Assembly: GCA_024509875.1 (NCBI GenBank)
Contig: JAMPIV010022926.1
Span: 422,001-486,000 of the forward strand
From: Oreohelix idahoensis
Taxonomy: Eukaryota; Mollusca; Gastropoda; Stylommatophora; Oreohelicidae
Length of the DNA stretch: 64,000 nucleotides
Direction: 5' to 3'
Shown piece after piece: positions 1 through 11,655 of the stretch. The notes beneath the pieces were generated by a model, which worked only from the letters and a program-made list of their open reading frames with translations, was not told the DNA's origin and made no database searches. Each line of letters opens with the position of its first letter. Within the stretch, counting starts at the first letter, position 1. The position numbers and the translations under genes are program-made.

Positions 1-329
1 ACTGTTGCTTCGGAACTCGGTCACGGAATATACGAAAACGCCCGGCTATTAAAAAGACCAAAACGCCGAGAACAATCAAAAGGGTTCCTTACACACTGGT
101 AGTTACCTGCGTTGACCTATATATGGGGGAGCATTTTATTCAAATACACACACAAACACGAAGGCCATCTCGAACAACAGACTGCAGAAGAGAAAGTTGT
201 CAAGATTGATTCCTGCATACCTGCATGCCGGGCAAACTTGCTTCAGTAGTCGAGTCAAAATCTGGCTTGTATAAATCTTAGAGGGTAGGTAAACGTACTT
301 CAGTATAAACTTTTAGGAGTTTTAATATG

Positions 330-900
330 CCTATATCATATATAATGATTGTATTTTATAGTATCATGTATAATGATTGTGTATGACTGCTGAAAAAGGA
401 ACCCCCCTGAAAATAACCTACACCTGTAAATAATATCACTTTAGTATTTTATATTACTGTATCATGTATAAGGGTTGAATGATTGTATTTCCTGGTATGA
501 TTGCTGAAGACGAAAACCAACCTGAATAATAACCTAACAGTCCTTGTTAGGACTAATATAACTCCAACCTGAATAATAACCTAACAGTCCTTGTTAGGAC
601 TTATATAACTCCAACCTGAATATAACCTATGACTATATCATGTATAATGATTGTATTTTATAGTATCATGTATGATGATTGTGTATGACTGTTGAAGAAG
701 TAAACCACCAGAAAATAGCCTACACCTGTATATACTTAATATAGCAGGCATACTGATTATATCTTAGGGAATTAGGTATAATGATTGCATTCCCTGGTAT
801 GACGCCAACCTGAATAATAACCTAACAGTCCTTGTTAGGACTCATATAACTCCACCCTGAATAATAACCTAACAGTCCTTGTTAGGACTCACATAACTAC
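330..900. repeat. Higher-order tandem repeat with 47-bp palindromic subunits
   Basis: Two large units with a period near 295-300 bp: the segment around 335-397 recurs at 631-695, and the one at 481-521 recurs near 783-809. Each large unit ends in two tandem 47-bp subunits (521-567 and 568-614; 809-855 and 856-897). Every subunit contains a perfect inverted repeat, CCTAACA-gtcct-TGTTAGG, able to form a 7-bp hairpin. No protein signal. It may be satellite DNA or the inside of a non-coding element. Confidence 0.8.
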
Positions 901-2340
<1,440 letters not shown>

Positions 2341-2344
2341 TGTT

Positions 2345-2585
2345 TGCCTGGCGTAATGTCTTCCCCCAAGATGTCTACCCATACAGATTATCTTTAATAA
2401 TCCCCAGGGATGGTCCCGCAAAGGCGATAAACGCATCTACCAGCTGTGTAATCTGCCAAACAAACAGACACGGTCGTCGGCAACCCCAGACAAACAATCT
2501 GGTTCTTTTCAGCAATCGGGCGCTTTACCATCTTGTGTAAACACCGTCATCAGCTTTTTATCTGGGGTCAAATGTTGGACCGACG
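2345..2585 (+). repeat. Old dispersed repeat, copy 1
   Basis: Aligns by eye, with many mismatches, to 2935-3118. Shared blocks include one with GATGGTCC followed by GCGATNA-ACGCAT, and a later one with ACAATCTGG..CTTTTCA and CTTGT-TAAACAC. It is unclear whether this is an old tandem duplication or two copies of one transposon. No protein homology recognised. Confidence 0.55.
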
Positions 2586-2727
2586 CGTTTCAACGGGTTG
2601 TCAGACTGAAAGAATAGATTAGCGTATGACCGGTACAATTACCTGGTATTAACGCATTTACCTTGCGGAACGTAAACAAGTCTGAGGAGTGGTAAAGCAA
2701 AACTGTATGAGATAAAGAAAGTCCCAT

Positions 2728-2776
2728 AACATATACTTCCGTAGGGGAGTGGAGTGTTAGAGACTTCACCCTACTA
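2728..2776 (-). repeat. Dispersed repeat matching the flank of the 48.2-kb tandem array
   Basis: The reverse complement of about 48295-48350 matches this stretch closely: GTCCCATAACA, then TCGTAGGG/CCGTAGGG, then AGTGTTAGAGA. The sequence that was expanded into 21-bp tandem units at 48 kb is present here only once. Confidence 0.65.
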
Positions 2777-2814
2777 GATTCAGCATAGAGCAAAATAATG
2801 AATGAAAAGGCACA

Positions 2815-2930
2815 AAATTGCCAAAATAATAAGCAATCGGAGAGAAAAATGAGGAAGAAGAAATGATTCTGCCGGAGGGCTGAAGGTGTGAGAAAGCAAC
2901 CAAAAGAACACGTACAGACGTTTTGTGTAC
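2815..2930 (+). repeat. Dispersed repeat (AGGGCTGAAGGTGTGAGA family), copy 1
   Basis: Shares GGAAGAA..GAAA.GAT.CTGCCG.AGGGCTGAAGGTG and CAAAAGA.CA.GT.CAGA.GTTTTGT with 22335-22430, and less well with 3126-3255. No open frame of interest. Confidence 0.65.
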
Positions 2931-2934
2931 AATC

Positions 2935-3118
2935 TCCTCAGACAGGTTATCGGTAATATTGATACCGAGATGGTCCAGCGGAAGCGATTACGCATTCTCA
3001 CCCGTGTTTGCGTATATCACCTAGACGGATCTTTTAGACACGCAATCTGGCTTTCTTTTCATCGATCGTGCGCGACAATCTTGTACAAACACAGATCGCC
3101 TTTTTCAAAGGTGGCTAG
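2935..3118 (+). repeat. Old dispersed repeat, copy 2
   Basis: Partner of 2345-2585. The 68-codon frame across this interval shows no recognisable domain and is not conserved in copy 1. Confidence 0.5.
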
Positions 3119-3125
3119 ACGACTT

Positions 3126-3255
3126 AGGTGAATGAAGAAATGAAGTGATACTGCCGGAGAGAACGATAGTCATGAGAAGTGCACCCCAATAATAGGGCGA
3201 TGAAGGAGAGAAAGAAGGGCGCCAAAGTACATGCTCAAATCGTTTTATGACAGAA
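3126..3255 (+). repeat. Dispersed repeat (AGGGCTGAAGGTGTGAGA family), diverged copy 2
   Basis: Contains GAAATGA.GTGATACTGCCGGAG followed by a diverged middle and TACATGCTCAAATCGTTTT. This parallels 2835-2925 and 22345-22430 in the same order. Confidence 0.45.
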
Positions 3256-3534
3256 AAGTATGAAAGAAAGCTTGATTCCAGTGACATGTGTCCACTCAAA
3301 CAAGAATCATTCTTCTTGTTTTTTTTTGTGTTTTTTTTTTAAGTTTAAGGTTACACAGGAAGAATAAACATGGACACTAAACAGCAGTGATTAACATATG
3401 ACAACAAACTAATACTCCAAAATAACTTCAAAGAGGGATGGCTGAACAGATGAGCAACAGGGTCTACTGGAAGTGCCGTGTGAAAAGAAATGATCCATAC
3501 TAAATAGCAATAATAAAGACAAAATTAACAGCCT

Positions 3535-3946
3535 AAGACGCGTGGGGCGGAGCACAAACTTCCAATTAAGAACAGAATACACCAGACTCAACAACCTCTT
3601 AAAGAAATTAAACTCCACACATGAGCCTCATTGCCGCAAGTGTACTCATCTATATGAGACAATTCGTCATGTGTTGTTCACTTGCCAGGACTCTCCACAG
3701 ATAGAAGATGGTTGTTGTCGCGCTCTTCAACAATCACAAAACTTGTATACAGCACTACTCAGCAGCTACAGAACACATGCAAATTCTTCAACTTGGCATT
3801 GGCTGCGAAAGAGCGTCCTAGTTAATAACAACAACATGAAAGAAATGAAGAGAAAAACAAAAAGATTAGCTAGTATGATTTTATGCATAAGTCTCAGAAT
3901 CTCAGACAAGATATTGAACAAAGAAATGTTCACTGCTGCCTGTTGA
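3535..3946 (+). pseudogene. LINE 3'-end fragment (zinc-knuckle tail after RNase H)
   Basis: The 134-codon frame resembles the tail found downstream of RNase H in Jockey/I-type LINE ORF2 proteins. An RTEYTRLNN segment (compare RTGHSRLR in the better copy at 47.5 kb) is followed by a Cys-His knuckle, CRKCTHLYETIRHVLFTC, which is CX2CX8HX4C. No RT or RNase H precedes it, so this is a 5'-truncated copy. The stop TGA is at its natural end. What lies before about 3535 is not recognisable. Confidence 0.6.
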
Positions 3947-4205
3947 ACTATATCACGGGGTAATTAGTAATATTGTCAATCAATTCTGTCTATAGATACT
4001 GTCTTTGATGCATTCCTAAATTACAGATAGTCACTGTTGACATATGATGTTAGGAAATGTTTACTATTAAATCACCCCTCCCCCTTGTCACATTTGGTCA
4101 TAGAAACCTAGACTTCCCCTTCTTATGTGACGTTACAAATTTCTTCAACAGGTGATGCAATATTGAAACGGGAGTCATGTTGGTAAATTCGCGTGTACCA
4201 AACCT
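3947..4205. other. No recognised feature
   Basis: AT-rich sequence between two LINE remnants. It may contain the 3' untranslated part of the upstream LINE fragment. Confidence 0.4.
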
Positions 4206-4535
4206 TGGCCGCGATTCATTCATTCATTCATAACCCTCCACTCCCAAAGGAGCATAGGCCTTCAACAAACACATGCCAAGTCCTCCTGTCACGTGCCATC
4301 ATCTCAAGTTCTTTCCATGTTCTCCTCATCATTTTCACCTCTGTTTCCAACTCTCTTCTCCATGTACTTCTTGGTCTTCCTCTGCCTCTCTTGCCCTGGG
4401 GGTTCCAGAACAAGGACTGCCTTGTAATGCTATCAACAGGTTTCCTCAGTGTGTGTCCTATCCATCGCCATTGTCTTCTTCTCATCTCTTGTTCCACTGG
4501 CACTTGTCCAGTTCTTGTCATCAGGTGGCCGCGAT
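4206..4535 (-). mobile_element. 5'-truncated LINE insertion with 10-bp target duplication
   Basis: A 310-bp insert (4216-4525) is bounded by the direct repeat TGGCCGCGAT at 4206-4215 and 4526-4535. On the minus strand it encodes about 95 residues of a LINE ORF2 C-terminus: RRRQWRWIGHTLRKP, then TRQSLFWNPQGKRGRGRP, then a Trp/Arg-rich helix ending at a stop near 4228. The minus-strand 3' end is a (GAAT)n tail (4216-4229). Severe 5' truncation, a simple-repeat tail and target duplication are typical of target-primed reverse transcription. Related fragments lie at 24.74-24.86 kb. The clade (RTE-like or Jockey-like) is not certain. Confidence 0.9.
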
Positions 4536-5610
4536 AGATTAATACTAAAATCGCCCCAGCGTATTTGTTTAATCGCTGATAAGGCAAGGGTGCGTCTTCG
4601 CCAAGGTGGTAAAGAGACGGGTTGTGTGTGCTTAAGCGACAGATAACGAGATTACTCGTCTGTGAGACACCTTATGGTCAGACATAAATGACATAATCGT
4701 TTCCTGTCTGACTTTCACGAAGACATTACTTTATATGAAAGTAATAAGTTGTTACATCTGACACACATTGTCGTATGAGTTTACCGATGTGTTGGTGAGT
4801 CTGCTTGCCAGGCAATCGGATGTTTTATTACCATATATGGGAGAAGTGACCTCTGGATCATGCACATAATTTTTCCATGTCGCTAATAATTTTAAATTTT
4901 CCCATACGACACGCATGCTTGAAAACGATTGGCATTCTGATTAGCCTTGTAAAAAACAAATGCGGGGGCAGACTTGCAATATAATCTGACAATTTTTGCA
5001 AGCCTAGTTCACTATGAGAAATCGCTTGCCAAGACGACACAACCAGACTGCCAGAAGTTAGAATTCAGAATTCCATTTATCAGGCCGGACTTTTATTGGA
5101 GTATTTCGGAAAGACTTACACAGCCCAGGAAAACTCTATCATTTTTAATAAGGAAGCAGAATCTGAGGAAACTGAAACACACGGAGTCATAGAGGGAATC
5201 TATTATTAAAATAACGACCCCCAAGTACACGTGTAAGAGGCATCTACCAGTGCCTTTACTCAGCTGAGCAAAAAGTCTGTTAAGTAGGATTGGCGTACGT
5301 TGTGCATTTTACATTTTATATTTTTTCATTATTAACACGTGAACTAATATGTATATATTGCCATGTGAATATTAATGTGTGAAAACCGCTAGTGGATGTC
5401 CAAGTCATTTGAGGCTGGCAACCTCAGCGTATAGAATGATAATTTCAAGAATCACCACTGCAACGGCTGGTGACTGCTTTATCGCTAGTTTCTTAAAGAG
5501 AACTAAAAGCATAAGTAGTCCCAAGTTCCATATGGAGCAGGGAGGGAAAGATGAAAGAAATTATGTACATTCTAGGTATAATATTTACATTTTCAAACTA
5601 GTGTAATTGT
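4536..5610. other. No recognised gene
   Basis: Several short open frames on both strands, none with a recognisable domain. GCTGGCAACCTCA at about 5415-5427 also occurs inside the dispersed repeats at 7.06 and 50.2 kb. Confidence 0.4.
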
Positions 5611-5611
5611 C

Positions 5612-5830
5612 CATGTAAACATATTCACTTTAAAATTAATGAAAGTTTCAAACTGATCAACAAGTGTAGATGTAAATGAAAACATATTCAATTTATATTT
5701 TGAACACTTTTCAATCAGTGGAGATGTAAATGTAAACATATTCTATCTGTACTATTAACCTTTTCATTTAAATGTAAAATAAAGATTAAGCTATTCAATG
5801 TCAATGTAAATGAAGTTTTCTGTCAAGGGA
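5612..5830 (+). repeat. Degenerate AT-rich tandem repeat, about 55-60 bp period
   Basis: Three to four imperfect copies of a unit centred on GTAAATGTAAACATATTC, at about 5616, 5674 and 5728, with a weaker copy near 5800. The units are strongly diverged. Confidence 0.5.
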
Positions 5831-7019
5831 TTAAGTTTAATTCTCATCGAGGGTAAATTCTGAGGTAGATGGAATAGTGGAATAGAGAGAAGGGGACCCA
5901 TAACTATGGGTTGGAAAACGCAATACTCAGGAGAGCATTTTGTATCTAATCTTTTACCATAGTGTTATCTCTGAAACAAGAAGGGAACAGTGGCCTGAGC
6001 TTTAAGACGAGGGACCAACTTCGTAGGCACTCCATGACATTTCTGGGAACGTGCTGCGCCCTAACAACCTTGACCAGCGACGAACGTGATCAGTCTATCA
6101 AGAACCAAACCATCAATGGGAGCAGAACCTACCATTGGCAAATAAGTTAAACGTTAAAGCTGCCACGTAAACTCCTTTATTAACTTTCATCCATTCACAA
6201 CAGTGATGACAACTTTCTGTTAAATCATTATTCAAATTTTCTAAAACCTTGTTAAACCTAAATGATTATTAAATTTGTTATTTGTAATTATACAAATTTA
6301 ACTTCGATTTAATCATTTTAAATGTACTGCATGTTTATCTCAGTCAATTTACTAAATACACTCTAAACAGAGCTATACCTTAATAATAAAATTTCCACTG
6401 AGTAAATCAGGGTGGGGGCTTGACGAGCTGAAATTAATAATTGCTTAATTCTTCATAAAAGGTGGCGGACCGTTATAAAGTTAACAATTGCCCTGCGAAG
6501 GCAGCATTGTTCTTGACTTCTGAAAATCTTATGAACACTCCCTTGGGATAGAAGCGTCATTATCCTTCTACTACAATTCTGCAAAGAGTAATCTTGTGCG
6601 ATGGTAGATACCTTTGAAGGCCCATAGTAGATACTCTTCAGTTTTGGCCACTGTTGGACCACTACTGTAAAGCAGGGGAGGCAATTCGTGACACTCCTAA
6701 CCATAATTTCATAGTCTCCCAGATCCTACCTACCTGTCTGAATATATTTCATTTCCTTTTGAATTTTTTTTCTGTTGTTACCAGCTTTTAAAAAAACCTC
6801 CTTTCTAACTATACTGCCAGCTATGTCAAGAAAGGTGCCATACATCGTTATGTAAATTCAGTTTAGCGGTATCGATGTCAGTCTAGGGCAAGGAAAACAC
6901 AAACTAATTGCCAGCGACATAGATGAATCGAACGCTTACCATAAATATCAGTAGTGAAGTATAAATAAGGTCGTGTCCCGTGTAGTTCTCGGTAGGAAAT
7001 AATGGAACCACTGCTCCCT
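5831..7019. other. No recognised gene
   Basis: AT-rich; short frames at 5962-6150 (plus) and 6453-6704 (minus) show no known motif. Confidence 0.4.
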
Positions 7020-7200
7020 CAGGCACTTCTTTAAAGGCGACTAATGCGAAGTTGTGCACGCTGGCAACCTCATCATATAAAACATGTTGCTACATAAACC
7101 ACTGCTGTGGGAGCATATGCGTTGATGGAGGCTTCTTGCAAGGGGACCAGCTGCGGCGGTGGTTTCATGCTCCATAAGGAGCACAATAAAAAAGGAGATG
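7020..7200 (+). repeat. Dispersed repeat, copy 1 (second copy at 50.18 kb)
   Basis: Shares with 50180-50325, in the same order: CGACTAAT..GA.GTTG, GCTGGCAACCTCATCA, TTGCTACA.AAACCA, CAGCTGC.G.GGTGG and ATGCTCCATAAGGAGC. The last contains a short palindrome (GCTCC..GGAGC). Function unknown; it may be part of a transposon end. Confidence 0.7.
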
Positions 7201-7836
7201 AATGCTTGAATGAATGATAATAACATCACAGCTAGGGTAAAAAAGTTTAAACCAAGTTCGACATTTGTAGGTGTTATGACCAGTTACTTTCTCGTTGCCT
7301 CCATTAACTCCCCCCCTTTCCCCTTTCCTTTAACTCAGCGGTCAGGTACCCAATTTTACAACTGAGTAGACTGAAGCGTGACGAGACCTAGTTTGAACCA
7401 GGTCATCGACCACAGGATGAGAAGAAAAAAAAATCAGATAAAAATCAAAGACAAGCGGAATTCATTGGTACATACATAAAAAAGAAGAATCAAATCTAAG
7501 GATGATTCAAAGTCTCCATACATAAAGTGTCAATGAAAAAAAAGAACAGTCACTTTAATAAAAAAATATTTGATTTAAAAATCTCCATAAATAGCGAAAA
7601 TGATCACTATTTTAAAAACAAATTTTCATTTTATTCGCAGAACATGCTCTATATGGTTGCCATTCCTTTGAGAAACACATACGGATGCTTCTCTCCCACT
7701 GATTATTCTTAATGTGTGGAGACTCTTGAATCATACTGTAGAATATTTAGCAACAATAGGAAAGCGGGGCGGGGGGAATTAATGGAGAGCATTAACAGGC
7801 AGGTTTGTATAACAACACGACTAGCAAAAACGTGAG
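7201..7836. other. No recognised gene
   Basis: AT-rich spacer with A-rich runs around 7420-7600. Nothing supports a coding region. Confidence 0.4.
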
Positions 7837-7839
7837 GTG

Positions 7840-8612
7840 CTGACAAGACGGTGTCCAAGGCAATTGATCGCTAACATTCAACGGTGCCCCCTGTGCCATG
7901 AGAGGCAGACACTTAAACATGTGCTGTCAGCTTGCAAGATGTCATTAGCGCAAGGGCGATACACATGGCGCAACAACAAAGTACTAAATGAGCTGGCTGC
8001 TACAACAGACCTGGCAAGGGTGAAGGCGAACAGCAAAGTCAGACCGAGTACCGGAAGTACATACTTTCTGAGAGCAGGAAAGTCAGCACATCCCAAACCA
8101 AGTACATCAAGTAGCAGTTTACCATCTCTTCTTGACTGTGCAAATGACTAGGAGATGGCAGTAGACCTACCTGGGCTAGAGGCATATCCAGAGAGTATCA
8201 GATCTCGAAGACGGCCAGATATAGTGCTGTATTCCTCATCATCGCACCACATTATAATGACTGAGCTGACCGTACCATTTGAATCCCAGACTGGACGAGC
8301 AACACTCGTTCAAAGTGGCCAAGTATAATGATCTGGTCACGGACTTGAGACACGATGAGTTCACTGCAAGAGTTATGGCTGTTAAGGTAGGTGCAAGAGG
8401 TCTCGTGGCTGCCTCAGTGTATGATCTACTAAAACTGTTGGGTTTGAAAGGACAGTCAAGAACAAGGACACTTAAGAGGCTCAGTGCAACTGCAGAAAGG
8501 CATCGTGCTTGCTGTGGAACAATCGCAACGGGCTATGGAAATCGGGACAGTAATTTGTTTTCTACGTAGGGGTTACTTTCACATTGCCTCCAGCTGGTGT
8601 CACGGGATTACC
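7840..8612 (+). pseudogene. REL-type LINE, 3' fragment (copy 1)
   Basis: Homologous to the 3' half of the LINE at 20602-22110. The first frame (7837-8151) has a zinc knuckle, CPLCHERQTLKHVLSAC (CX2CX7HX4C), followed by a conserved Trp-Arg-Asn helix. After an in-frame TAG it continues with RRPDIV and then TELTVPFES, matching the PD...E core of a restriction-like endonuclease. A frameshift near 8280 moves the remainder (HSFKVAKYNDL..., 8279-8569) into another frame. The 3' UTR matches copy 2 around GTTACTTTCACA-TTGCCTCC, to about 8612. No RT, so it is 5'-truncated and dead. Confidence 0.8.
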
Positions 8613-9120
8613 TCCCCTTGCTTTGCAGTAGTGGTCAACTAATGGTCACAACGCAAGCGTATCTAAAAGTAGGTCGTCCAAGGTATCTATCTTCACGCAA
8701 AATTACTCTTGGCAAAGATGTAGATAGAAGATGAATGGCGTTTCTACCTTAGGGGAGCCTTCACAAGATATTCCCAGAAGTCAAGAACGCTGCTTAAGGG
8801 CTGAGCAAATTTGTTAACTTATTATCTGGTCCGTCGCCTTTTGTGAAGGGGTTATGCAATGATTCTGGCCCGTTCAAGCCCCAGTTTGAGTAATCCAACG
8901 AATGCCCTCTTATAATTACTGGCTCTATATTTATATATATATGTATTTATCAAGAAGGACTGGCTCATACGTTTGCTTTCGTACATATAAACGGAATCAA
9001 CTATTACTGTTTAGTGTAAAATAACATACAACAAATTTAATAGTCAATTGGTCTTTAACATGGGAAAATAAATATGGAAAATTGGGTGAAAATTGAAATT
9101 AAGGTTTCCTCACTGAGGTT
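8613..9120. other. No recognised feature
   Basis: Spacer between the two REL-LINE copies; short TA run near 8930. Confidence 0.4.
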
Positions 9121-9701
9121 TAGGTAAGCAAACCATCTCTCCGATACTATTCGTGATGGCTATGCAGGTAATCCTCAATGCGGCTGAAGGAATGGCTATA
9201 GGTCCAAAGCTCGGCGGAATGTGTCACATGCCACCGCTCAAAGCTTTCATGGATGACATAACAATTCTGACATCAGATGAACATCAGGCCCGGAAGATGT
9301 TAGTACGCCTGGATGAACTAGTCAGCTGGTGCAGAATGAGCTTCAAACCCAAGAAGTCGAGAAGCCTATCAGTCAGGAAAGGGAAGATAGCAGAGGTCAT
9401 ATTCATGGTTTTCAACCAAAGAATCCCTACTGTCATTGAGGAACCTGTTAAAAGTCTTGGCAGGGTGTACGATGCCTCATTAAAAGACTCGAAGGCAGTG
9501 CGACAGACAATAGAAATGGCAGAAAGAGGACTACAGATCATAGACCAAAGCAGACTCCTGGGAAAGTTCAGACTGTGGTGCCTCCAGTACATGTTGATAC
9601 CGAAGTTGCTGTGGCCACTGCTTATATATGAAATAAGCACAAGTACAGTGGAAGCTATAGAGCAGAAGGTCAACAATTTCATGAGGAAATTGCTAGGGGT
9701 T
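9121..9701 (+). pseudogene. REL-type LINE, reverse transcriptase segment (copy 2, left part)
   Basis: An open frame begins inside the RT domain with QTISPILFVMAMQ, the usual block before the catalytic strand. It continues through the active-site block AFMDDITIL (FMDD), a KPKKS stretch and the thumb, and stops being LINE-like after codons for LLGV at 9701. The reading resumes as PPGLSDVALYC just inside 20602, so the two halves were one ORF before the family A LTR element inserted. The RT N-terminus and everything 5' of it are absent, the usual 5' truncation. Confidence 0.85.
9697..9701. repeat. Target site duplication of family A element, left copy (mutated)
   Basis: GGGTT here, GGGTA at 20602-20606. 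The LINE reading frame across the join favours GGGTA as the original, so the left copy carries one substitution. Confidence 0.75.
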
Positions 9702-11183
9702 TGTTGCTTGGCGTGTTTGCAATCGTGTTCGAAGAGTGTCGATAGGTGTTGTCAAACATGAAGACAAACCAAAGGTCAACTCGACCTACGCAGTGGTGTA
9801 TTGATTTGGAGTGAGGATACAACAGTACGCGAATGCTGGAAAATGTTCTGAGAGTTGACAATAGGGCAATCTCACTCACTCGTGGCAGGAAGTGTAAGAC
9901 GAACTACTGTTTACGTTTTCTTGTATTTAATGGACACACACTTCGACGACACAGGAACAGGAAACAGGTTGGCACAACACCATCATATATGTATGACAAT
10001 AGTCTACAGTTTTAAATCGGCATTCATGTTGCATGACAGCATAATGGAATCTCAGTAGACAAACATTCAGTGATTCCAATATAGATAATCATCTGTCTTT
10101 ACTGACAGAGCACGTCAGTTCATAAATAATATATTCAAAATGGTTCCTAGACCTAACCTCGTCTAGCGAAGATTCATATAGATAAAGTTCAGCACATATT
10201 TCTTTGATAACAATATCGAACCACTAGTAGTGGGTTCTCTTCTGTAGCAGTGATCTCTGGACTCATCAAGTGATAGTAAGGGGGCATCCCTGTTCTCTCC
10301 TCGATGATTGAAAAATATAGAATTCAAATGGCTTCTCCTCCCAGTGAGTTGTCGCTCACCCAGGATACAAACTATGAAGCGCAATCAAAGCTGATCATAC
10401 ATTAAATGTCCTCCTTGCTCTGTAGCTTCTACCATTTATAAAATTGACTTCATCACATAATATGGTGCTGCTAGGTATGAATGTCATCTTCATCTGGTTA
10501 ATATTCGTCTAAACGTACAACCGTACGATTGCCCATCGAATACAATGACTCAGGAAAAGTTCATAAGAAATGCGTCTTTACCTTGGTATCAGAAATACAC
10601 TAGAATATGATTCTGCCATTCCTTGGCAGTAAGAATAAATACTGGAGTGAATGATACATGATATGTCTAAAGAGACTACCTCTTTCCCCATTAATATAGA
10701 GATCACTTTTCCGACGGCAGGCCGCTACAAACAACTCAGCACCCATCAGGGCGGAACCTTCTCACGTCGACGTAGCGACACATCCGCCGAACAACCTATG
10801 ACACCGAGTTCGACACTGAAGATATAGTTCGACTTAGACATACAAAGATATCAAGATATAAGACAGTCTCGTCCTACATAGACAAGAAATACACATAGAT
10901 TCGGGCCATAGATATTCTGAAGCAAGAACAATCTATTTCTAACCAAACAAAGAATAGATCGCTGTAAACCTAGATTTCTACGCTGAGTTCGATCTTCAGG
11001 AAAGATACAAGAACAGATAACTCACAGAATGAATATACATCGACTAATCTGAGTTCTGTCCCTTAGACTGATAATCGTGAATTCAAAGATAAATATATTT
11101 TTATCAGACAAATAATTACATTTTTCATTTGTATGCGTAACCACAGTAATCTGTGCGCCACACAAAAGAATATGTGCGCAACA
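9702..11183 (-). repeat. Family A 3' LTR (left)
   Basis: Almost identical to 19119-20601. Differences include AAACC/AAACG near 9769, a one-base indel near 10330 and several substitutions. Terminal bases TG...CA. Short frames inside it on both strands recur in the other LTR only because of the high identity. Confidence 0.95.
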
Positions 11184-11202
11184 GACTACCACACCCCCCG
11201 GA
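11184..11202 (-). promoter_or_regulatory. Candidate polypurine tract of family A
   Basis: On the minus strand, CCGGGGGGTGTGGTAGTC lies directly before the 3' LTR. A G-rich, imperfectly purine run at this position is where plus-strand DNA synthesis is expected to be primed. Confidence 0.5.
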
Positions 11203-11655
11203 AAAAAAAATAAAAATCATTTTTTTTTTCATCTGGGAACAACATACAGTAGGCTCACAACTCACAAATACTGCGCAGATGAGAAATATCTGGAATTTAT
11301 AAGCCAAATTAAGGCAAAGTCGAAATATAGGTCGACTGGTGAGAATACATCTCAACCTCTCAGAGAAAGCATTTCTCTTAAGCATAAATGTTTCCAGGGA
11401 GGTGTCACCAACGTATACTACAATGCTGGCAATGACACAATGCATATAACAATTTCATATTTAAGCACTATAAGTACATGATTGACAAAAAAGAAAAAAA
11501 TCATCAACGAGTATCGGTGAATATATATATCAATGAACGTAGTGATAGTAGTGATACAATCACTATATTTACAAATTACAATGTGTATTTATCTTGATAT
11601 AGAAAAGAAAAACTGTTGTAGTGTTGGAAGTGTTAAGAAGTCCAAGACCCAACGG
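11203..11655 (-). other. Family A 3' untranslated region
   Basis: Non-coding interval between the RNase H stop (TAA at 11656-11658) and the polypurine tract. It contains A/T homopolymer runs near 11205-11230. No integrase follows RNase H here, which supports the unusual pol order. Confidence 0.7.

Noticed and set aside
9153..9761. Treating this frame as an intact protein to 9761
   Set aside because: Only up to 9701 is LINE; the last codons are read from the family A LTR.
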